DNA of 34,767 nt from Euryarchaeota archaeon UBA438 (GCA_002504435.1 DAQP01000003.1:1-34767); one strand, 5' to 3'. Counted from the first letter of the stretch, positions 9,273 through 17,625 are shown. Translations and numbers: made by a program. Notes: a model not told the origin generated them from the letters alone.

Positions 9273-9355
9273 TCCATTGGAATATTGACTTCGTGAATAC
9301 TTCTCCGGGGCAGGTATCATAACCCCCTCGTTGCCGGGCGGGGATGAGGGAAACT

Positions 9356-10906
9356 ATGCCAGAGGTAGGTGTAGACGACATAGCGATCTATTTCCCACGT
9401 CTCTATTTCGATATGAAGGACTTTGCAGAATTCAGGGGTGCCGACTTCAGCAAATTGAACAAGGGACTGGGCCTTTCGGCCATGGCAATACCAGATTTTC
9501 ACGAGGACACAGCAACAATGGGCGCGAATGCCGCATCAAGACTGATTGACAGGAACGGCATAGACCCAAGCTCGATTGGAAGGATCTACCTAGGTACCGA
9601 GTCTGCGCTGGATGGCGCCAAACCGACAGCCACCTACATCATGGATATGCTGGAACAGAAATACTCCCCAGAGTTCGGTGCTGAGTGCTTCAGGAACTGC
9701 GACGTTGTGGACTTGACATTCGCATGCATCGGAGCAGTCGACGCAATGCATAATACGCTAGATTGGGTAGCTAGGGGGGGCATCGAAGAAGACCGAATCG
9801 GAATAGTGGTTTTCGCTGACAATGCGAAGTACGATCTCGGCTCCAGTGGGGAGTACACCCAAGGGGCTGGTGGCGGTGCAATCCTAATCAGGCATAATCC
9901 CAGACTTCTAGTAATTCCCGACATATGGGGAGTTTCCACTATGCCGGTCCATGACTTCTTCAAGCCACGTAGAGAGGTCGATACGAGGTCAATCATCGAG
10001 AATGTTCTGGAATTAGCAATCGAAAGCGGGGAGAAGGTCAAGGATGGGCTCGTTGATAATATTCTGAAGATTCTGCCCACATCAAGTAAGAAGGACGAAC
10101 TTATTTTCGAAAATGACAAGCTAATGATTCACAAGGATATGCCAGTATTCGACGGGCAGTTCTCAAATAGGTGCTATTCAGAGTCAGTAAAAACCGCATT
10201 CATAGATTTCAGGGAGAAGGCGATCAGGGATGGCAGGTATGAGCCAGAAAATGACGAAATTCTAACAGAGCAGTGGATGAGGATTATTGTTCACTTGCCA
10301 TACGCCTTTCAAGGAAAAAGGATGTTCCCAGATGTTTTCAGACACGACAGGAGGCATCTTCCGCTTTGGGAAGAGATCGTAAAAGAGATTGGCGCCGAGC
10401 CTTTCCCGGAGGATTTCCCGGACACCAAAGAGGGAATGGAGGAATTCGAGAAGGCGAATGATCAGTACAGAAGGCTGATTTCAAAGACGGAGCAATTCAA
10501 GGAATTTGCAGAGAGGAGGATCGAGAAGACCCAGAGGGCATCTAGTCTAATCGGAAATCAGTACACCGGCTCTATTTTCCTAGCCCTCATGTCCACCATG
10601 GAGAGCGACTATCTCGATGATGTTGAGATGGCTGGAAAGAAAGTCGGCCTTTGTGGGTATGGATCTGGGGCCAAAGCCAAGGTTTTCGAGGGCGAGGTTC
10701 AGCCCAATTGGAGAGACGTCGCATCGAGATTCAGGCTATTTGAGAGGCTTGCAGAACGCCACGCAATTGACAAATCCGAGTATGAGGCACTTCACCGTGG
10801 TAGCAGGAAGGATTCCGTCTTGCCCCCGAAGGGTGAATTCGCGCTAGTCGGCATAGGTGTCGAGGGGGATCTCGAGGGCCAGCGAAGATATTCCTGGTTT
10901 GCCTAG
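9356..10906 (+). CDS. mvaS: Hydroxymethylglutaryl-CoA synthase, long form
   Basis: Condenses acetyl-CoA with acetoacetyl-CoA to HMG-CoA, feeding the mevalonate pathway for archaeal lipids. The catalytic Cys sits in TFACIGAVDAM (C124 from this start), and an ESALDGAKPTATYI block lies upstream of it as expected. Later blocks HLPYAFQGKRMF and NQYTGSIFLALMSTME match the long eukaryotic/bacterial form. At 516 residues it is much longer than the roughly 350-residue enzyme common in archaea. The frame opens at ATG 9344, but ATG 9356 has GAGGG five bases upstream and is preferred. It converges on the next gene with a two-base gap. Confidence 0.92.
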   Translation: MPEVGVDDIAIYFPRLYFDMKDFAEFRGADFSKLNKGLGLSAMAIPDFHEDTATMGANAASRLIDRNGIDPSSIGRIYLGTESALDGAKPTATYIMDMLEQKYSPEFGAECFRNCDVVDLTFACIGAVDAMHNTLDWVARGGIEEDRIGIVVFADNAKYDLGSSGEYTQGAGGGAILIRHNPRLLVIPDIWGVSTMPVHDFFKPRREVDTRSIIENVLELAIESGEKVKDGLVDNILKILPTSSKKDELIFENDKLMIHKDMPVFDGQFSNRCYSESVKTAFIDFREKAIRDGRYEPENDEILTEQWMRIIVHLPYAFQGKRMFPDVFRHDRRHLPLWEEIVKEIGAEPFPEDFPDTKEGMEEFEKANDQYRRLISKTEQFKEFAERRIEKTQRASSLIGNQYTGSIFLALMSTMESDYLDDVEMAGKKVGLCGYGSGAKAKVFEGEVQPNWRDVASRFRLFERLAERHAIDKSEYEALHRGSRKDSVLPPKGEFALVGIGVEGDLEGQRRYSWFA

Positions 10907-10908
10907 AT

Positions 10909-12090
10909 TCACTCTGGCCTTATTGAACGGCTAATCACTATTCTTTGAACCTCTTGAGTGCCTTCGTAAATTTGAGTAATCTTTGCATCCCTGAAGAATC
11001 TCTCAACCGGGAAGTCTGTCGTATAGCCATATCCTCCAAGGACTTGAACCGCCCTCTCTGTAACCCACATAGCAGTATCTCCAGCAAAGAGTTTGGCCAT
11101 GCTGGCTTCTTTGGTGTGCCTCGGAGCGCCCTCATCGTAATGCCTCTTTTTAGCCCAAGCTGCTCTGTATACCATCATCCTTGAAGCATCGATCCTTGTT
11201 GCCATTTCAGCCAGATAGTTCCCAATACTCTGGTGGAGGGCAATTGGCTTTCCAAATGCCTCCCTTTCGTGAGCATAGTTCAGTGCAGACTCATAAGCCC
11301 CCTGAGAGATTCCCAAAGCTTGGGCGGCAATCCCAATTCTCGAATTATCCAGGGCGTTCATTGCTATAGGGAAACCTTCTCCCGGCCCCTTCAGTACATT
11401 CTCTATTGGTACCTTGCAATCCTCAAGGAGCAAGGAGCATGTGTCAGAGGACCTTATCCCTAGCTTGTCCTCCTTCTTCCCGACAGAAAAACCATCAAAT
11501 GACTTCTCAACAATGAATGCAGTAGTCCCCCCGTGCTTCTTTACTCCGAAATCTGGATGATCAACATCCTTCGCAAATAGGACGTAAATGTCGGCACTGC
11601 TCCCATTGGTAACCCACATCTTCTCACCGTTTAGGATGTAATGCGTCCCGTCATCGCTTAGCTTGGCCTTGCAGCTCATGGCCGCAGCATCGGTTCCCGC
11701 GCCTGCCTCTGAAAGAGAATAGGCCCCAATTTCATCACCAGAGAGCCTAGTTAGGTACTCTTTCTTTTGAGACTCATTTCCATGCAGGGCTATTGTTTTC
11801 GAACATAGACCGACATGAACGCAGTACATCACCGAGAACGAGGGATCAACCCTTGCGAGCTCTTCCACTATTATCGCCTCAGTTATGTCGTCTACCGGAC
11901 TACCGCCGTATTCCTCGGGGATGGTAATTCCCTGGAGGCCGTATTCGCAGAATGAGGCCCACTCATCAAGTGGGGCCCTCTGTTCCTTGTCCCTCTCTAA
12001 AGTTGAAGGTGAAAGAACATCCTCCGCAAATCCTCTGACCATCTCTCGAATCATGCTCTGCTCCTCATTTTCAGCGAAATCCATGGGCAT
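10909..12090 (-). CDS. Acyl-CoA dehydrogenase, short-chain type
   Basis: An FAD-dependent dehydrogenase that makes the 2,3-double bond of an acyl-CoA and hands electrons to ETF. Marks of the family are YSLSEAGAGTDAAAM, LNGEKMWVTNGSSADIYV, RIGIAAQALGISQGAYE, VQVLGGYGYTTDFPVER and IYEGTQEVQRIVISR. The catalytic Glu of the last motif is E376 counted from this start. The frame extends to 12261, but the family N-terminus begins MPMDFAENEEQ, with a GGAG-type ribosome binding site, so ATG 12090 (393 residues) is chosen. ATG 12084 is equally possible. It sits alone, 4.7 kb from the end of the gcdH-etf operon, and presumably uses the same EtfAB. Confidence 0.94.
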   Translation of the reverse strand: MPMDFAENEEQSMIREMVRGFAEDVLSPSTLERDKEQRAPLDEWASFCEYGLQGITIPEEYGGSPVDDITEAIIVEELARVDPSFSVMYCVHVGLCSKTIALHGNESQKKEYLTRLSGDEIGAYSLSEAGAGTDAAAMSCKAKLSDDGTHYILNGEKMWVTNGSSADIYVLFAKDVDHPDFGVKKHGGTTAFIVEKSFDGFSVGKKEDKLGIRSSDTCSLLLEDCKVPIENVLKGPGEGFPIAMNALDNSRIGIAAQALGISQGAYESALNYAHEREAFGKPIALHQSIGNYLAEMATRIDASRMMVYRAAWAKKRHYDEGAPRHTKEASMAKLFAGDTAMWVTERAVQVLGGYGYTTDFPVERFFRDAKITQIYEGTQEVQRIVISRSIRPE

Positions 12091-12198
12091 CTCCGATACT
12101 CCGAAAGGCCGTACATTGTTAATCCCTCTTGGGAAAAATCGAGTTTTCGATAAGCGAATAGTTGAAAACGGAATTCGGTCGGCGGGCGGACGAATCAC

Positions 12199-12732
12199 AT
12201 GGCAGATGGCGACTACTCGGAGTTCAGCATCGCTCACGACCGACTGTACACATTGGAGCATCTATGGCTCCAAGTTCTCGATGAAGACAAGGACGAGGGA
12301 ACTACAAGTATCAAGATAGGACTTAGCGAATTCCTAATGGCTGAGTATGGAGAAGTAATGCAGGCAGTTCTAGCGAGGCCAAGAGACGAGGGCGAGTTCG
12401 AGATGGCGGGTGGATCCGCCCTTTCGGAGGATGATGAGGCCGAAGAAACGCCAACGATGTCTTCCGCTGGTGACCAAGTTGGGATTGACGATTTGATGAT
12501 CACTATTACCACGAAATACGATGGAGAATTTGATAGAATCCTATTCAATGCCCCATTCCCTTGCACAATTTCGGAATTGAATGGGCACGTAGAGGACAAT
12601 CCCGACTTACTCAACGAGGATGCATATGGGGATGGATGGTGCATCATTGTCAAGACGCAGTCTGACGATTTCGACGGGGACCAGTTCTTGAATAAGGACG
12701 AATACATCGAAATGCTGAATGAGCTCCCCTAG
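12199..12732 (+). CDS. GcvH-like protein apparently lacking the lipoyl lysine
   Basis: A 177-residue acidic protein. The first 55 residues (HLWLQVLDEDKDEGTTSIKI, then GLSEFLMAEYGEVMQAVL) and residues 115-154 (NAPFPCTISELNGHVEDNPD, LLNEDAYGDGW) follow the glycine cleavage H-protein pattern, including the strongly conserved NPxLxNEDxYGxGW. In real H proteins a lipoylated Lys lies eight residues before the Pro of this block. Here that position is Phe111, and the ESVKA context is absent. An acidic insert (about 70-90) interrupts the fold. The tail has D157, D159, D161, N165 and E168 spaced like an EF-hand, but it also aligns with the H-protein C-terminal helix. The role is unknown; classical lipoate shuttling looks impossible. 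Confidence 0.8.
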   Translation: MADGDYSEFSIAHDRLYTLEHLWLQVLDEDKDEGTTSIKIGLSEFLMAEYGEVMQAVLARPRDEGEFEMAGGSALSEDDEAEETPTMSSAGDQVGIDDLMITITTKYDGEFDRILFNAPFPCTISELNGHVEDNPDLLNEDAYGDGWCIIVKTQSDDFDGDQFLNKDEYIEMLNELP

Positions 12733-14033
12733 GGCCACTTCAAAATACCCCAATCCATGGGCTCTGAGTCTTTCCAGTCGATTTCGTTGAGTAGTTCTAG
12801 GACCTCCTCGTAAGTAGCCAGGTCCTCTTCCACTTGCTTCCTGTGAAGCCACCCCTTCAGCATGCCTAGGCGTGGACCGGGGGGCAGTCCAGTTTCTCGA
12901 GAAAGATCGTCTCCATTCACCAGGGGGGAAATGCCCGCCCTAGGTTCACCAACGCCCTCTAGGGCCTCTGAGAAAGATTCTGTATCCTGGCCTAGCCTGC
13001 CCAAGTAGTCAAGGACTCTTTCCCTCCTTTGTTCTGGCAGTGCAGCAGCGAACCTCCTGAGATAGGCTTCACTATGGTCCAACATCTCCCCCTTGCAATC
13101 ATGCAAGAAACAAACCTCATCCAAAGTAGAATTACTTAGCATCAATTCCCTACGTAGAATTCCCCGTAATTCCCCCCCACTTCCATCAAAACCCATAGAA
13201 AGAATCGCTAGATTCACTCTCATATCCTTGCCAAGAGGACACTCGGATTTCTCCAACAAAGATCCAGAAATAGCCCCTAAAACACCTAATTCAACCATTT
13301 TTGAAACTATCTCGTCAGCCCAATCTCCAGAGAGAATAATAGAAAATTCAGAGCATATTCTTTCCTTTGAAACCATTTCCAGCATCCCAAGACTGGATGA
13401 AATAGCATCACACAATGAATCATCCATCTTCCGCACGCCCCCATCCCCCCCATCCATGAACCTGAACGCCCTTAGAATTCTCAAACCATCCTCCGAGATC
13501 CTTTTTCTGGGGTCTCCAACGGATGTCAGTAATCCCTTCATAAGATCCTCTCTTCCACCGAACGGATCGATCAGTGAGTCCTCTCCATAGGGGTACTCTA
13601 GAGCCATCGCATTAATTTTGAAATCTCTTCTGGAAAGGTCATCCTCAATTTTCGTACCGAATTCGACTTCATCCGGCCTTCTTCCATCACCGTATGATCC
13701 ATCACTCCTGAGTGTAGTAACTTCCCAAATTTCGTTACCCCCAATATCCTCATCCAGCCTCACTGAAACTGTGCCGTATTTCGCACCAACCATCAGAGAT
13801 CTTGGGAAAATGGCCTTCACTTCATCCGGGTGGAGCGTAGTTGCAATATCAACATCCGTATCTTTTCTTCCCGAAATAGATTCCCTGACCCATCCTCCAA
13901 CTATCCATGCTTCACCCCTGCCCCTTAGGCCTTCAAGGACTACCAAATCCTCGGGCCGCAGTAATGGATGTGCATGTCCCATGAACGTTCCGTGAGCCCC
14001 AACAACATCACTTCTTCGGAAAATAGGGCTCAT
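12729..14033 (-). CDS. cca: Class II CCA-adding tRNA nucleotidyltransferase (bacterial-type)
   Basis: Adds or repairs the 3' CCA of tRNA; the same family includes bacterial poly(A) polymerases. The 434-residue protein shows the class II head motifs in order: VGGWVRE (45-51), the metal-binding DVDIA (D60, D62), GRRPDEVEFG (about 117-126), RRDFKINAMA (135-144), DPFGGREDL (156-164) and the nucleotide-recognition EDGLRILRAFRF (181-192). The C-terminal half is a helical body and neck region. Archaea normally carry the unrelated-looking class I enzyme, so this is a notable type. ATG 14033 overlaps the upstream stop as ATGA, implying translational coupling. The stop overlaps the GcvH-like gene by four bases. 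Confidence 0.88.
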   Translation of the reverse strand: MSPIFRRSDVVGAHGTFMGHAHPLLRPEDLVVLEGLRGRGEAWIVGGWVRESISGRKDTDVDIATTLHPDEVKAIFPRSLMVGAKYGTVSVRLDEDIGGNEIWEVTTLRSDGSYGDGRRPDEVEFGTKIEDDLSRRDFKINAMALEYPYGEDSLIDPFGGREDLMKGLLTSVGDPRKRISEDGLRILRAFRFMDGGDGGVRKMDDSLCDAISSSLGMLEMVSKERICSEFSIILSGDWADEIVSKMVELGVLGAISGSLLEKSECPLGKDMRVNLAILSMGFDGSGGELRGILRRELMLSNSTLDEVCFLHDCKGEMLDHSEAYLRRFAAALPEQRRERVLDYLGRLGQDTESFSEALEGVGEPRAGISPLVNGDDLSRETGLPPGPRLGMLKGWLHRKQVEEDLATYEEVLELLNEIDWKDSEPMDWGILKWP

Positions 14034-15064
14034 GGGACGAGGTCTTCATGACCCCCAAGCATTTCTCCCCCTTCTTCTCTCGGCGCCCCTGGATTGGCAA
14101 TGTCGAAGCTGAACATTTCCCCTATGACGGGCCATAATGCGCCCATCCACTCCATTTCAGACATTAGAAGCTCAATTACCGGATGCTCGAGAATCTCCTC
14201 TTCTGTTGAGTCTTCATCTATCTCCGGTATTCCCTCGGGAAGCCCCCTGAGCGATTCAATAAGCCCCTCCAGTCTAACTAGTGCCTCACTTTCTGGATCT
14301 ATCGTGCCACTCATCATCTCGACAATATCCTCGAGGTGTTCAGCAAGCAGTTTCGGATCGAATGGATTCTTGTCTGAATCCTCAATATCAACAGGCCCGA
14401 ACACGACCCCCCCTAAGTCTGTGTCCATCCAGTCTCCTCCTTGCCATTCTCTTTTCAGTAGCCTCTGATTCAAGTGCCCTCCAAACGGCCCCAGAATGAA
14501 GCCACCCTCCACAATTAGCAAATCAAGGTAGTGTGGTATTTCCCTTACAGCCCCCGTAATTAGAACTCTGCTAACGTCTCTATTCCACTCCGGATCCTCC
14601 ATTGATTCGGGGCCAAGGACCCTAATCACTCCATTTGTCTCTATCTTTTCGAGACACTCAATTGTATGCCTCATAACCTCTTCATTCGGCTCAATAACAG
14701 AAACTGTCCCTCCGGGTCCAATTATCCAATCAATTAGTGATGCGATATATCCGCCCTTGGACCCTATGATAATGACATTCTGATTCTCTGAGATTTCAAG
14801 GTGGTGCAACAATGTCACCACCATGTGTGGAGCGGAAATTGTCTTTGCACTCCCTGTTTCGGTAATCATGAAGGGGACTGGCCTATCATGCCAGAAACCC
14901 TCTAGGGAGTGTTCGGTAAAAATTGACGGATCCACTTCGGACATAGCACCAAAAATCTCGGAATTCACTGGAATTCCAGCTGCAATCAGTCGTTCCAGAA
15001 GCTCAGAGATGTCCGTCAACGCCCTCTCCTCCGGAGTCTGTTCAGCCGCAGGCCATTTGAACAC
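14030..15064 (-). CDS. Protein-L-isoaspartate methyltransferase-like protein
   Basis: A 344-residue protein with the Pcm fold signature: DRPVPF (60-65), KTISAPHMVVTLL (74-86) and IIIGSKGGYIASLI (98-111), the SAM-binding loop. VLITGAVREIPHYLLDLL-like and IVEGGFILGPFGG blocks follow. Pcm proteins methylate isoaspartyl residues during protein repair. This one is divergent: the usual GTGSGY loop reads GSKGGY, and a 120-residue acidic C-terminal extension follows the core, so the substrate may differ. GTG 15064 is the likely start, preceded by a G-rich stretch. The tRNA-Val gene lies 21 bp away on the opposite strand. It is coupled to the cca gene. Confidence 0.8.
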   Translation of the reverse strand: MFKWPAAEQTPEERALTDISELLERLIAAGIPVNSEIFGAMSEVDPSIFTEHSLEGFWHDRPVPFMITETGSAKTISAPHMVVTLLHHLEISENQNVIIIGSKGGYIASLIDWIIGPGGTVSVIEPNEEVMRHTIECLEKIETNGVIRVLGPESMEDPEWNRDVSRVLITGAVREIPHYLDLLIVEGGFILGPFGGHLNQRLLKREWQGGDWMDTDLGGVVFGPVDIEDSDKNPFDPKLLAEHLEDIVEMMSGTIDPESEALVRLEGLIESLRGLPEGIPEIDEDSTEEEILEHPVIELLMSEMEWMGALWPVIGEMFSFDIANPGAPREEGGEMLGGHEDLVP

Positions 15065-15085
15065 AACGCCCCCCCGCGTGTATTG

Positions 15086-15161
15086 GGGTCCGTGGTCTAG
15101 GGGTTATGACGTTGCTCTTACAAAGCGAAGATCGCAGGTTCAATTCCTGCCGGACCCACCA
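15086..15161 (+). tRNA. tRNA-Val (anticodon TAC)
   Basis: A full cloverleaf can be folded. The acceptor stem is GGGTCCG (15086-15092) with CGGACCC (15151-15157). The T arm is GCAGG-TTCAATT-CCTGC (15134-15150). The anticodon stem is 15112-15116 with 15124-15128 around the loop CTTACAA. Anticodon TAC at 15119-15121 reads the valine codon GTA. The discriminator base is A15158 and the CCA end (15159-15161) is encoded in the DNA. There is no intron. Confidence 0.95.
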
Positions 15162-15212
15162 ATAAATTACCTCTGAAAGCATTATTTTCAATAATTTTGC
15201 ATTTTTCAAGCC
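15162..15212 (+). terminator. AT-rich, T-run region after tRNA-Val
   Basis: The 50 bases after tRNA-Val are strongly A+T-rich compared with the surroundings and hold several T runs on the plus strand (TTTT near 15184, 15194 and 15203). Archaeal RNA polymerase terminates on such T tracts, so this probably ends the tRNA transcript. The same stretch could also hold the promoter of the downstream pncC gene. No hairpin is evident. Confidence 0.4.
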
Positions 15213-15229
15213 ACTGAAAACGTCAAGAA

Positions 15230-15940
15230 GTGGTGTATGGGCGGAAGGGCGTGGTCGAAGAGACCGCCGGCCTTGCCTCTCGCGTTGCAAGGAGGCTTCG
15301 CAAGAGGGAGTGGACCGTTTCTGTAGCAGAGTCATGCACGGGCGGACTTCTTGCTTCGATAATTACAGATATTTCCGGTGCATCTGGCTGGTTTAACCAG
15401 GGTTGGGTGACATACTCAAATGAATCTAAGATGCGTGAATTGGGTGTAGAAAAATCCGCTTTCGACGAGGGGGAAGCAGGGGCCGTCTCTCATGAGGTTG
15501 CAATTCAGATGGCCCGTGGTGCCAAGTATCAGTCTTCATCTGATGTCTCCATTGCAATTACAGGAATAGCAGGGCCGGGTGGAGCTACCGCCGAGAAAGA
15601 AGTTGGCAGGGTCCACGTGGCCGTAATTGCAGGCGACTATTTCCTTTCCAGAAGAATGGATTTTGGCGACAATGACAGATTAGACAATAAGAAGTCCTTC
15701 GTCTCCTTCGCACTCAGGCTCTCACTAGAGGCGTTGGATAGGGTGAAGGAGAATGAGGCCATCGTTGAACGCGCAATGAGCGAGACCTCTTCTGAGGCAG
15801 TATTGGACACCTCCCAATTGGACCCTTCCTCTGAGGAATGGGAAGGTAGTCTTGATTGGAATGTCGAGGACTACTCAAAGACAGTGGCCGAAGAGATTGG
15901 GAAGGTTGATCTCGCCTCACTAGCTGACTGGGACGAGTAG
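15230..15940 (+). CDS. pncC: CinA C-terminal-domain protein, nicotinamide-nucleotide amidase-like
   Basis: The first 165 residues match the stand-alone CinA C-terminal domain, which in bacteria deamidates nicotinamide mononucleotide to recycle NAD. Clear motifs are SVAESCTGGLLASIITD with the catalytic Ser, WFNQGWVTYSNESKMRELGV, GAVSHEVAIQMARGA and AITGIAGPGGATAEKEVGRVHVAV. An acidic tail of about 70 residues without recognised motifs follows (236 residues in total, against about 160 for the usual single domain). The start is uncertain: GTG 15230 and GTG 15233 are adjacent, and a GTG at 15251 has GGAAGGGC upstream. It is a single gene between tRNA-Val and polB. Confidence 0.9.
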   Translation: MVYGRKGVVEETAGLASRVARRLRKREWTVSVAESCTGGLLASIITDISGASGWFNQGWVTYSNESKMRELGVEKSAFDEGEAGAVSHEVAIQMARGAKYQSSSDVSIAITGIAGPGGATAEKEVGRVHVAVIAGDYFLSRRMDFGDNDRLDNKKSFVSFALRLSLEALDRVKENEAIVERAMSETSSEAVLDTSQLDPSSEEWEGSLDWNVEDYSKTVAEEIGKVDLASLADWDE

Positions 15941-15949
15941 CAATTGCCA

Positions 15950-15972
15950 TATTTTCCGAGTTTTTATCGATA
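15950..15972 (+). promoter_or_regulatory. Possible TATA region of polB
   Basis: The gap before the DP1 gene contains CATATTTTCC and then GAGTTTTTATCGATATC, the only AT-rich patch there, about 35-55 bases before ATG 16006. This is where an archaeal TATA box would sit for a short-leader mRNA. A near-repeat of TATCGATATCAT recurs as TATCGACATCAT just before the start codon. The assignment is from composition and position only. Confidence 0.35.
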
Positions 15973-16005
15973 TCATCATGAGCGTCCCGGCCGCTTATCG
16001 ACATC

Positions 16006-17625
16006 ATGGTTGAGGACGACTGGTCCGAGAGGCAGCGGATACTAGCTTCCGCTGGCATCCTTGTTCTGACCTCAGCAAAGGAAAAGATTCAGAATATTTC
16101 AGACATTCAGCCACTAATCGAGGCAGCCCGCTCCTCCGGAGTAAGGATGTTAGACTCAAGAACCGTAGAAGAACTCCTATCTTTAGTGCCCACCCATGAA
16201 CCCCCTATCGCCGCCCAGACGCCTACAAAGAGTGAACAATCCACACTTCCCGACCCCCAGAGCCATTCCTCGCACGGCCGAGTTGTAGCACCTTCTAGTG
16301 CTCTGGAGCTTGCACCTCCTCCACGGCCACACGGCTTGGCCAATTACGACTTGGCAGAGTTCCCCATGCAGGCAAGGGATGTGGATGCAGAGATCGAAGT
16401 ACACTTTGACATCACTGGCCAATCTGTTACAGAGGGAAAGATGTCGGACATGAAGTCATGTTTCACAGATAGATTGAGGAGGATAAGAAGCATGATGGTC
16501 AACTCAAACGTGCTTCCCAGAAGGCCGATATCTACGTCCGAGGCATGGAGGAATAGGCAGAGGCACTCGACCAAGGACTATGAAATTACTATGGTTGGTC
16601 TCGCCAGTGAAATGCGTTGGACAAAGAACAAGAATCTCATGTTTGTTATCGAAGACGAGTCCAGTCAGATTTCATGTCTCGTGAAGCCGCCCTCCGATGC
16701 ATCGGAGGTTCACCCTGCGCTCGACGGACTCATGAATGACGATGTTGTTGGGGTCAGTGGGTCATTCCTGATAGGGGAGAGGGATCCAATATTCTTCGTC
16801 CAGGACATCCATCTTCCCCCCTTGGGTAGGCACTCAAAGAATAGTTCCGGACAGGATAGAGCGGTTTCTGCCGCATTCCTTTCCGACATGCACGTCGGGA
16901 GCATGACATTCCTAGGGCCTCAGTGGGAGAAGATGATTAAGTGGTTCAAGACAGACCCTCTCGCTAGAACAATCAAGTATTTCGTTCTAAGTGGGGATGG
17001 GGTCGATGGAGTCGGGATTTATCCAGGCCAAGACAGGCATCTGGCGATTAAGGACTTATTCCAGCAGTATGGGGAGCTCGCCCGACTTCTTGAGGACATT
17101 CCTGATTGGGTAGATGTCATCATCCTCCCTGGCAATCATGACGCCGTAAGGCCTGCGGAGCCACAACCAGCATTAGATCCAGAAGTGCAGCAAGATTACT
17201 CAGATACCACCTTTGTAGGCAATCCCTGTGACTTCAGCCTAAATGGTGTCAGAGTTCTTTCTTACCATGGGAAGAGCATTGACGACTTCGTCGCCACTTT
17301 GAGGTCCGTGTCATATTCGAAACCAGAGAGGGCGATGCAGGCCATGCTTGAGAGAAGGCATCTGGCGCCTTCATGGGGTGGTAAGACCCCCCTTTCCCCT
17401 GAGCCTGAGGATAATCTTGTAATCTCCACAATTCCAGATATTTTCGTCACTGGACACGTACACGGGCATTTTGTTGGGGGTTACAAGGGTACTACCATGG
17501 TACACAGCTCTACCTGGCAGAATCAGACAGATTTCCAGAGGATGTTGGGTTTCCAACCAAAGCCATGCATATTGACAGTAGTCAACTTGCACACCTTCGC
17601 GACAGCCTCCATACCGTTCGCATAA
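16006..17625 (+). CDS. polB: DNA polymerase D small subunit DP1 (3'-5' exonuclease subunit)
   Basis: The small subunit of the archaeal replicative polymerase PolD, carrying the Mre11-like proofreading nuclease. The 539 residues contain a weakly conserved N-terminal helical region and a variable linker (about 65-115). An OB-fold follows near 195-275 (VGLASEMRWTKNKNLMFVIE). The metallophosphoesterase core has all metal motifs: SDMHVGS (D294, H296), GDGVDG (D331), GNHD (376-379) and GHVHGH (483-488). Eukaryotic B-subunits have lost these residues, so this copy should be an active nuclease. The large subunit DP2 is not in the window. The gene is a strong marker of a euryarchaeal host. The stop codon abuts the HAD gene's stop. 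Confidence 0.97.
   Translation: MVEDDWSERQRILASAGILVLTSAKEKIQNISDIQPLIEAARSSGVRMLDSRTVEELLSLVPTHEPPIAAQTPTKSEQSTLPDPQSHSSHGRVVAPSSALELAPPPRPHGLANYDLAEFPMQARDVDAEIEVHFDITGQSVTEGKMSDMKSCFTDRLRRIRSMMVNSNVLPRRPISTSEAWRNRQRHSTKDYEITMVGLASEMRWTKNKNLMFVIEDESSQISCLVKPPSDASEVHPALDGLMNDDVVGVSGSFLIGERDPIFFVQDIHLPPLGRHSKNSSGQDRAVSAAFLSDMHVGSMTFLGPQWEKMIKWFKTDPLARTIKYFVLSGDGVDGVGIYPGQDRHLAIKDLFQQYGELARLLEDIPDWVDVIILPGNHDAVRPAEPQPALDPEVQQDYSDTTFVGNPCDFSLNGVRVLSYHGKSIDDFVATLRSVSYSKPERAMQAMLERRHLAPSWGGKTPLSPEPEDNLVISTIPDIFVTGHVHGHFVGGYKGTTMVHSSTWQNQTDFQRMLGFQPKPCILTVVNLHTFATASIPFA

Noticed and set aside
12091..12261. 57-residue N-terminal extension of the second acyl-CoA dehydrogenase
   Set aside because: It does not match the family and overlaps the start of the divergent GcvH-like gene.
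12664..12702. EF-hand calcium site in the GcvH-like protein
   Set aside because: D157, D159, D161, N165 and E168 fit the spacing, but the segment also aligns with the C-terminal helix of H proteins, position 6 lacks Gly, and no second EF-hand is present.
13093..13995. Two long plus-strand frames antisense to cca
   Set aside because: Both are Ser/Pro-rich translations opposite a well-supported gene, with no motifs.
15965..16005. Direct repeat TATCGAYATCAT upstream of polB as an operator
   Set aside because: The two copies are short and imperfect, and the second overlaps the start codon region. It was mentioned in the promoter entry only.
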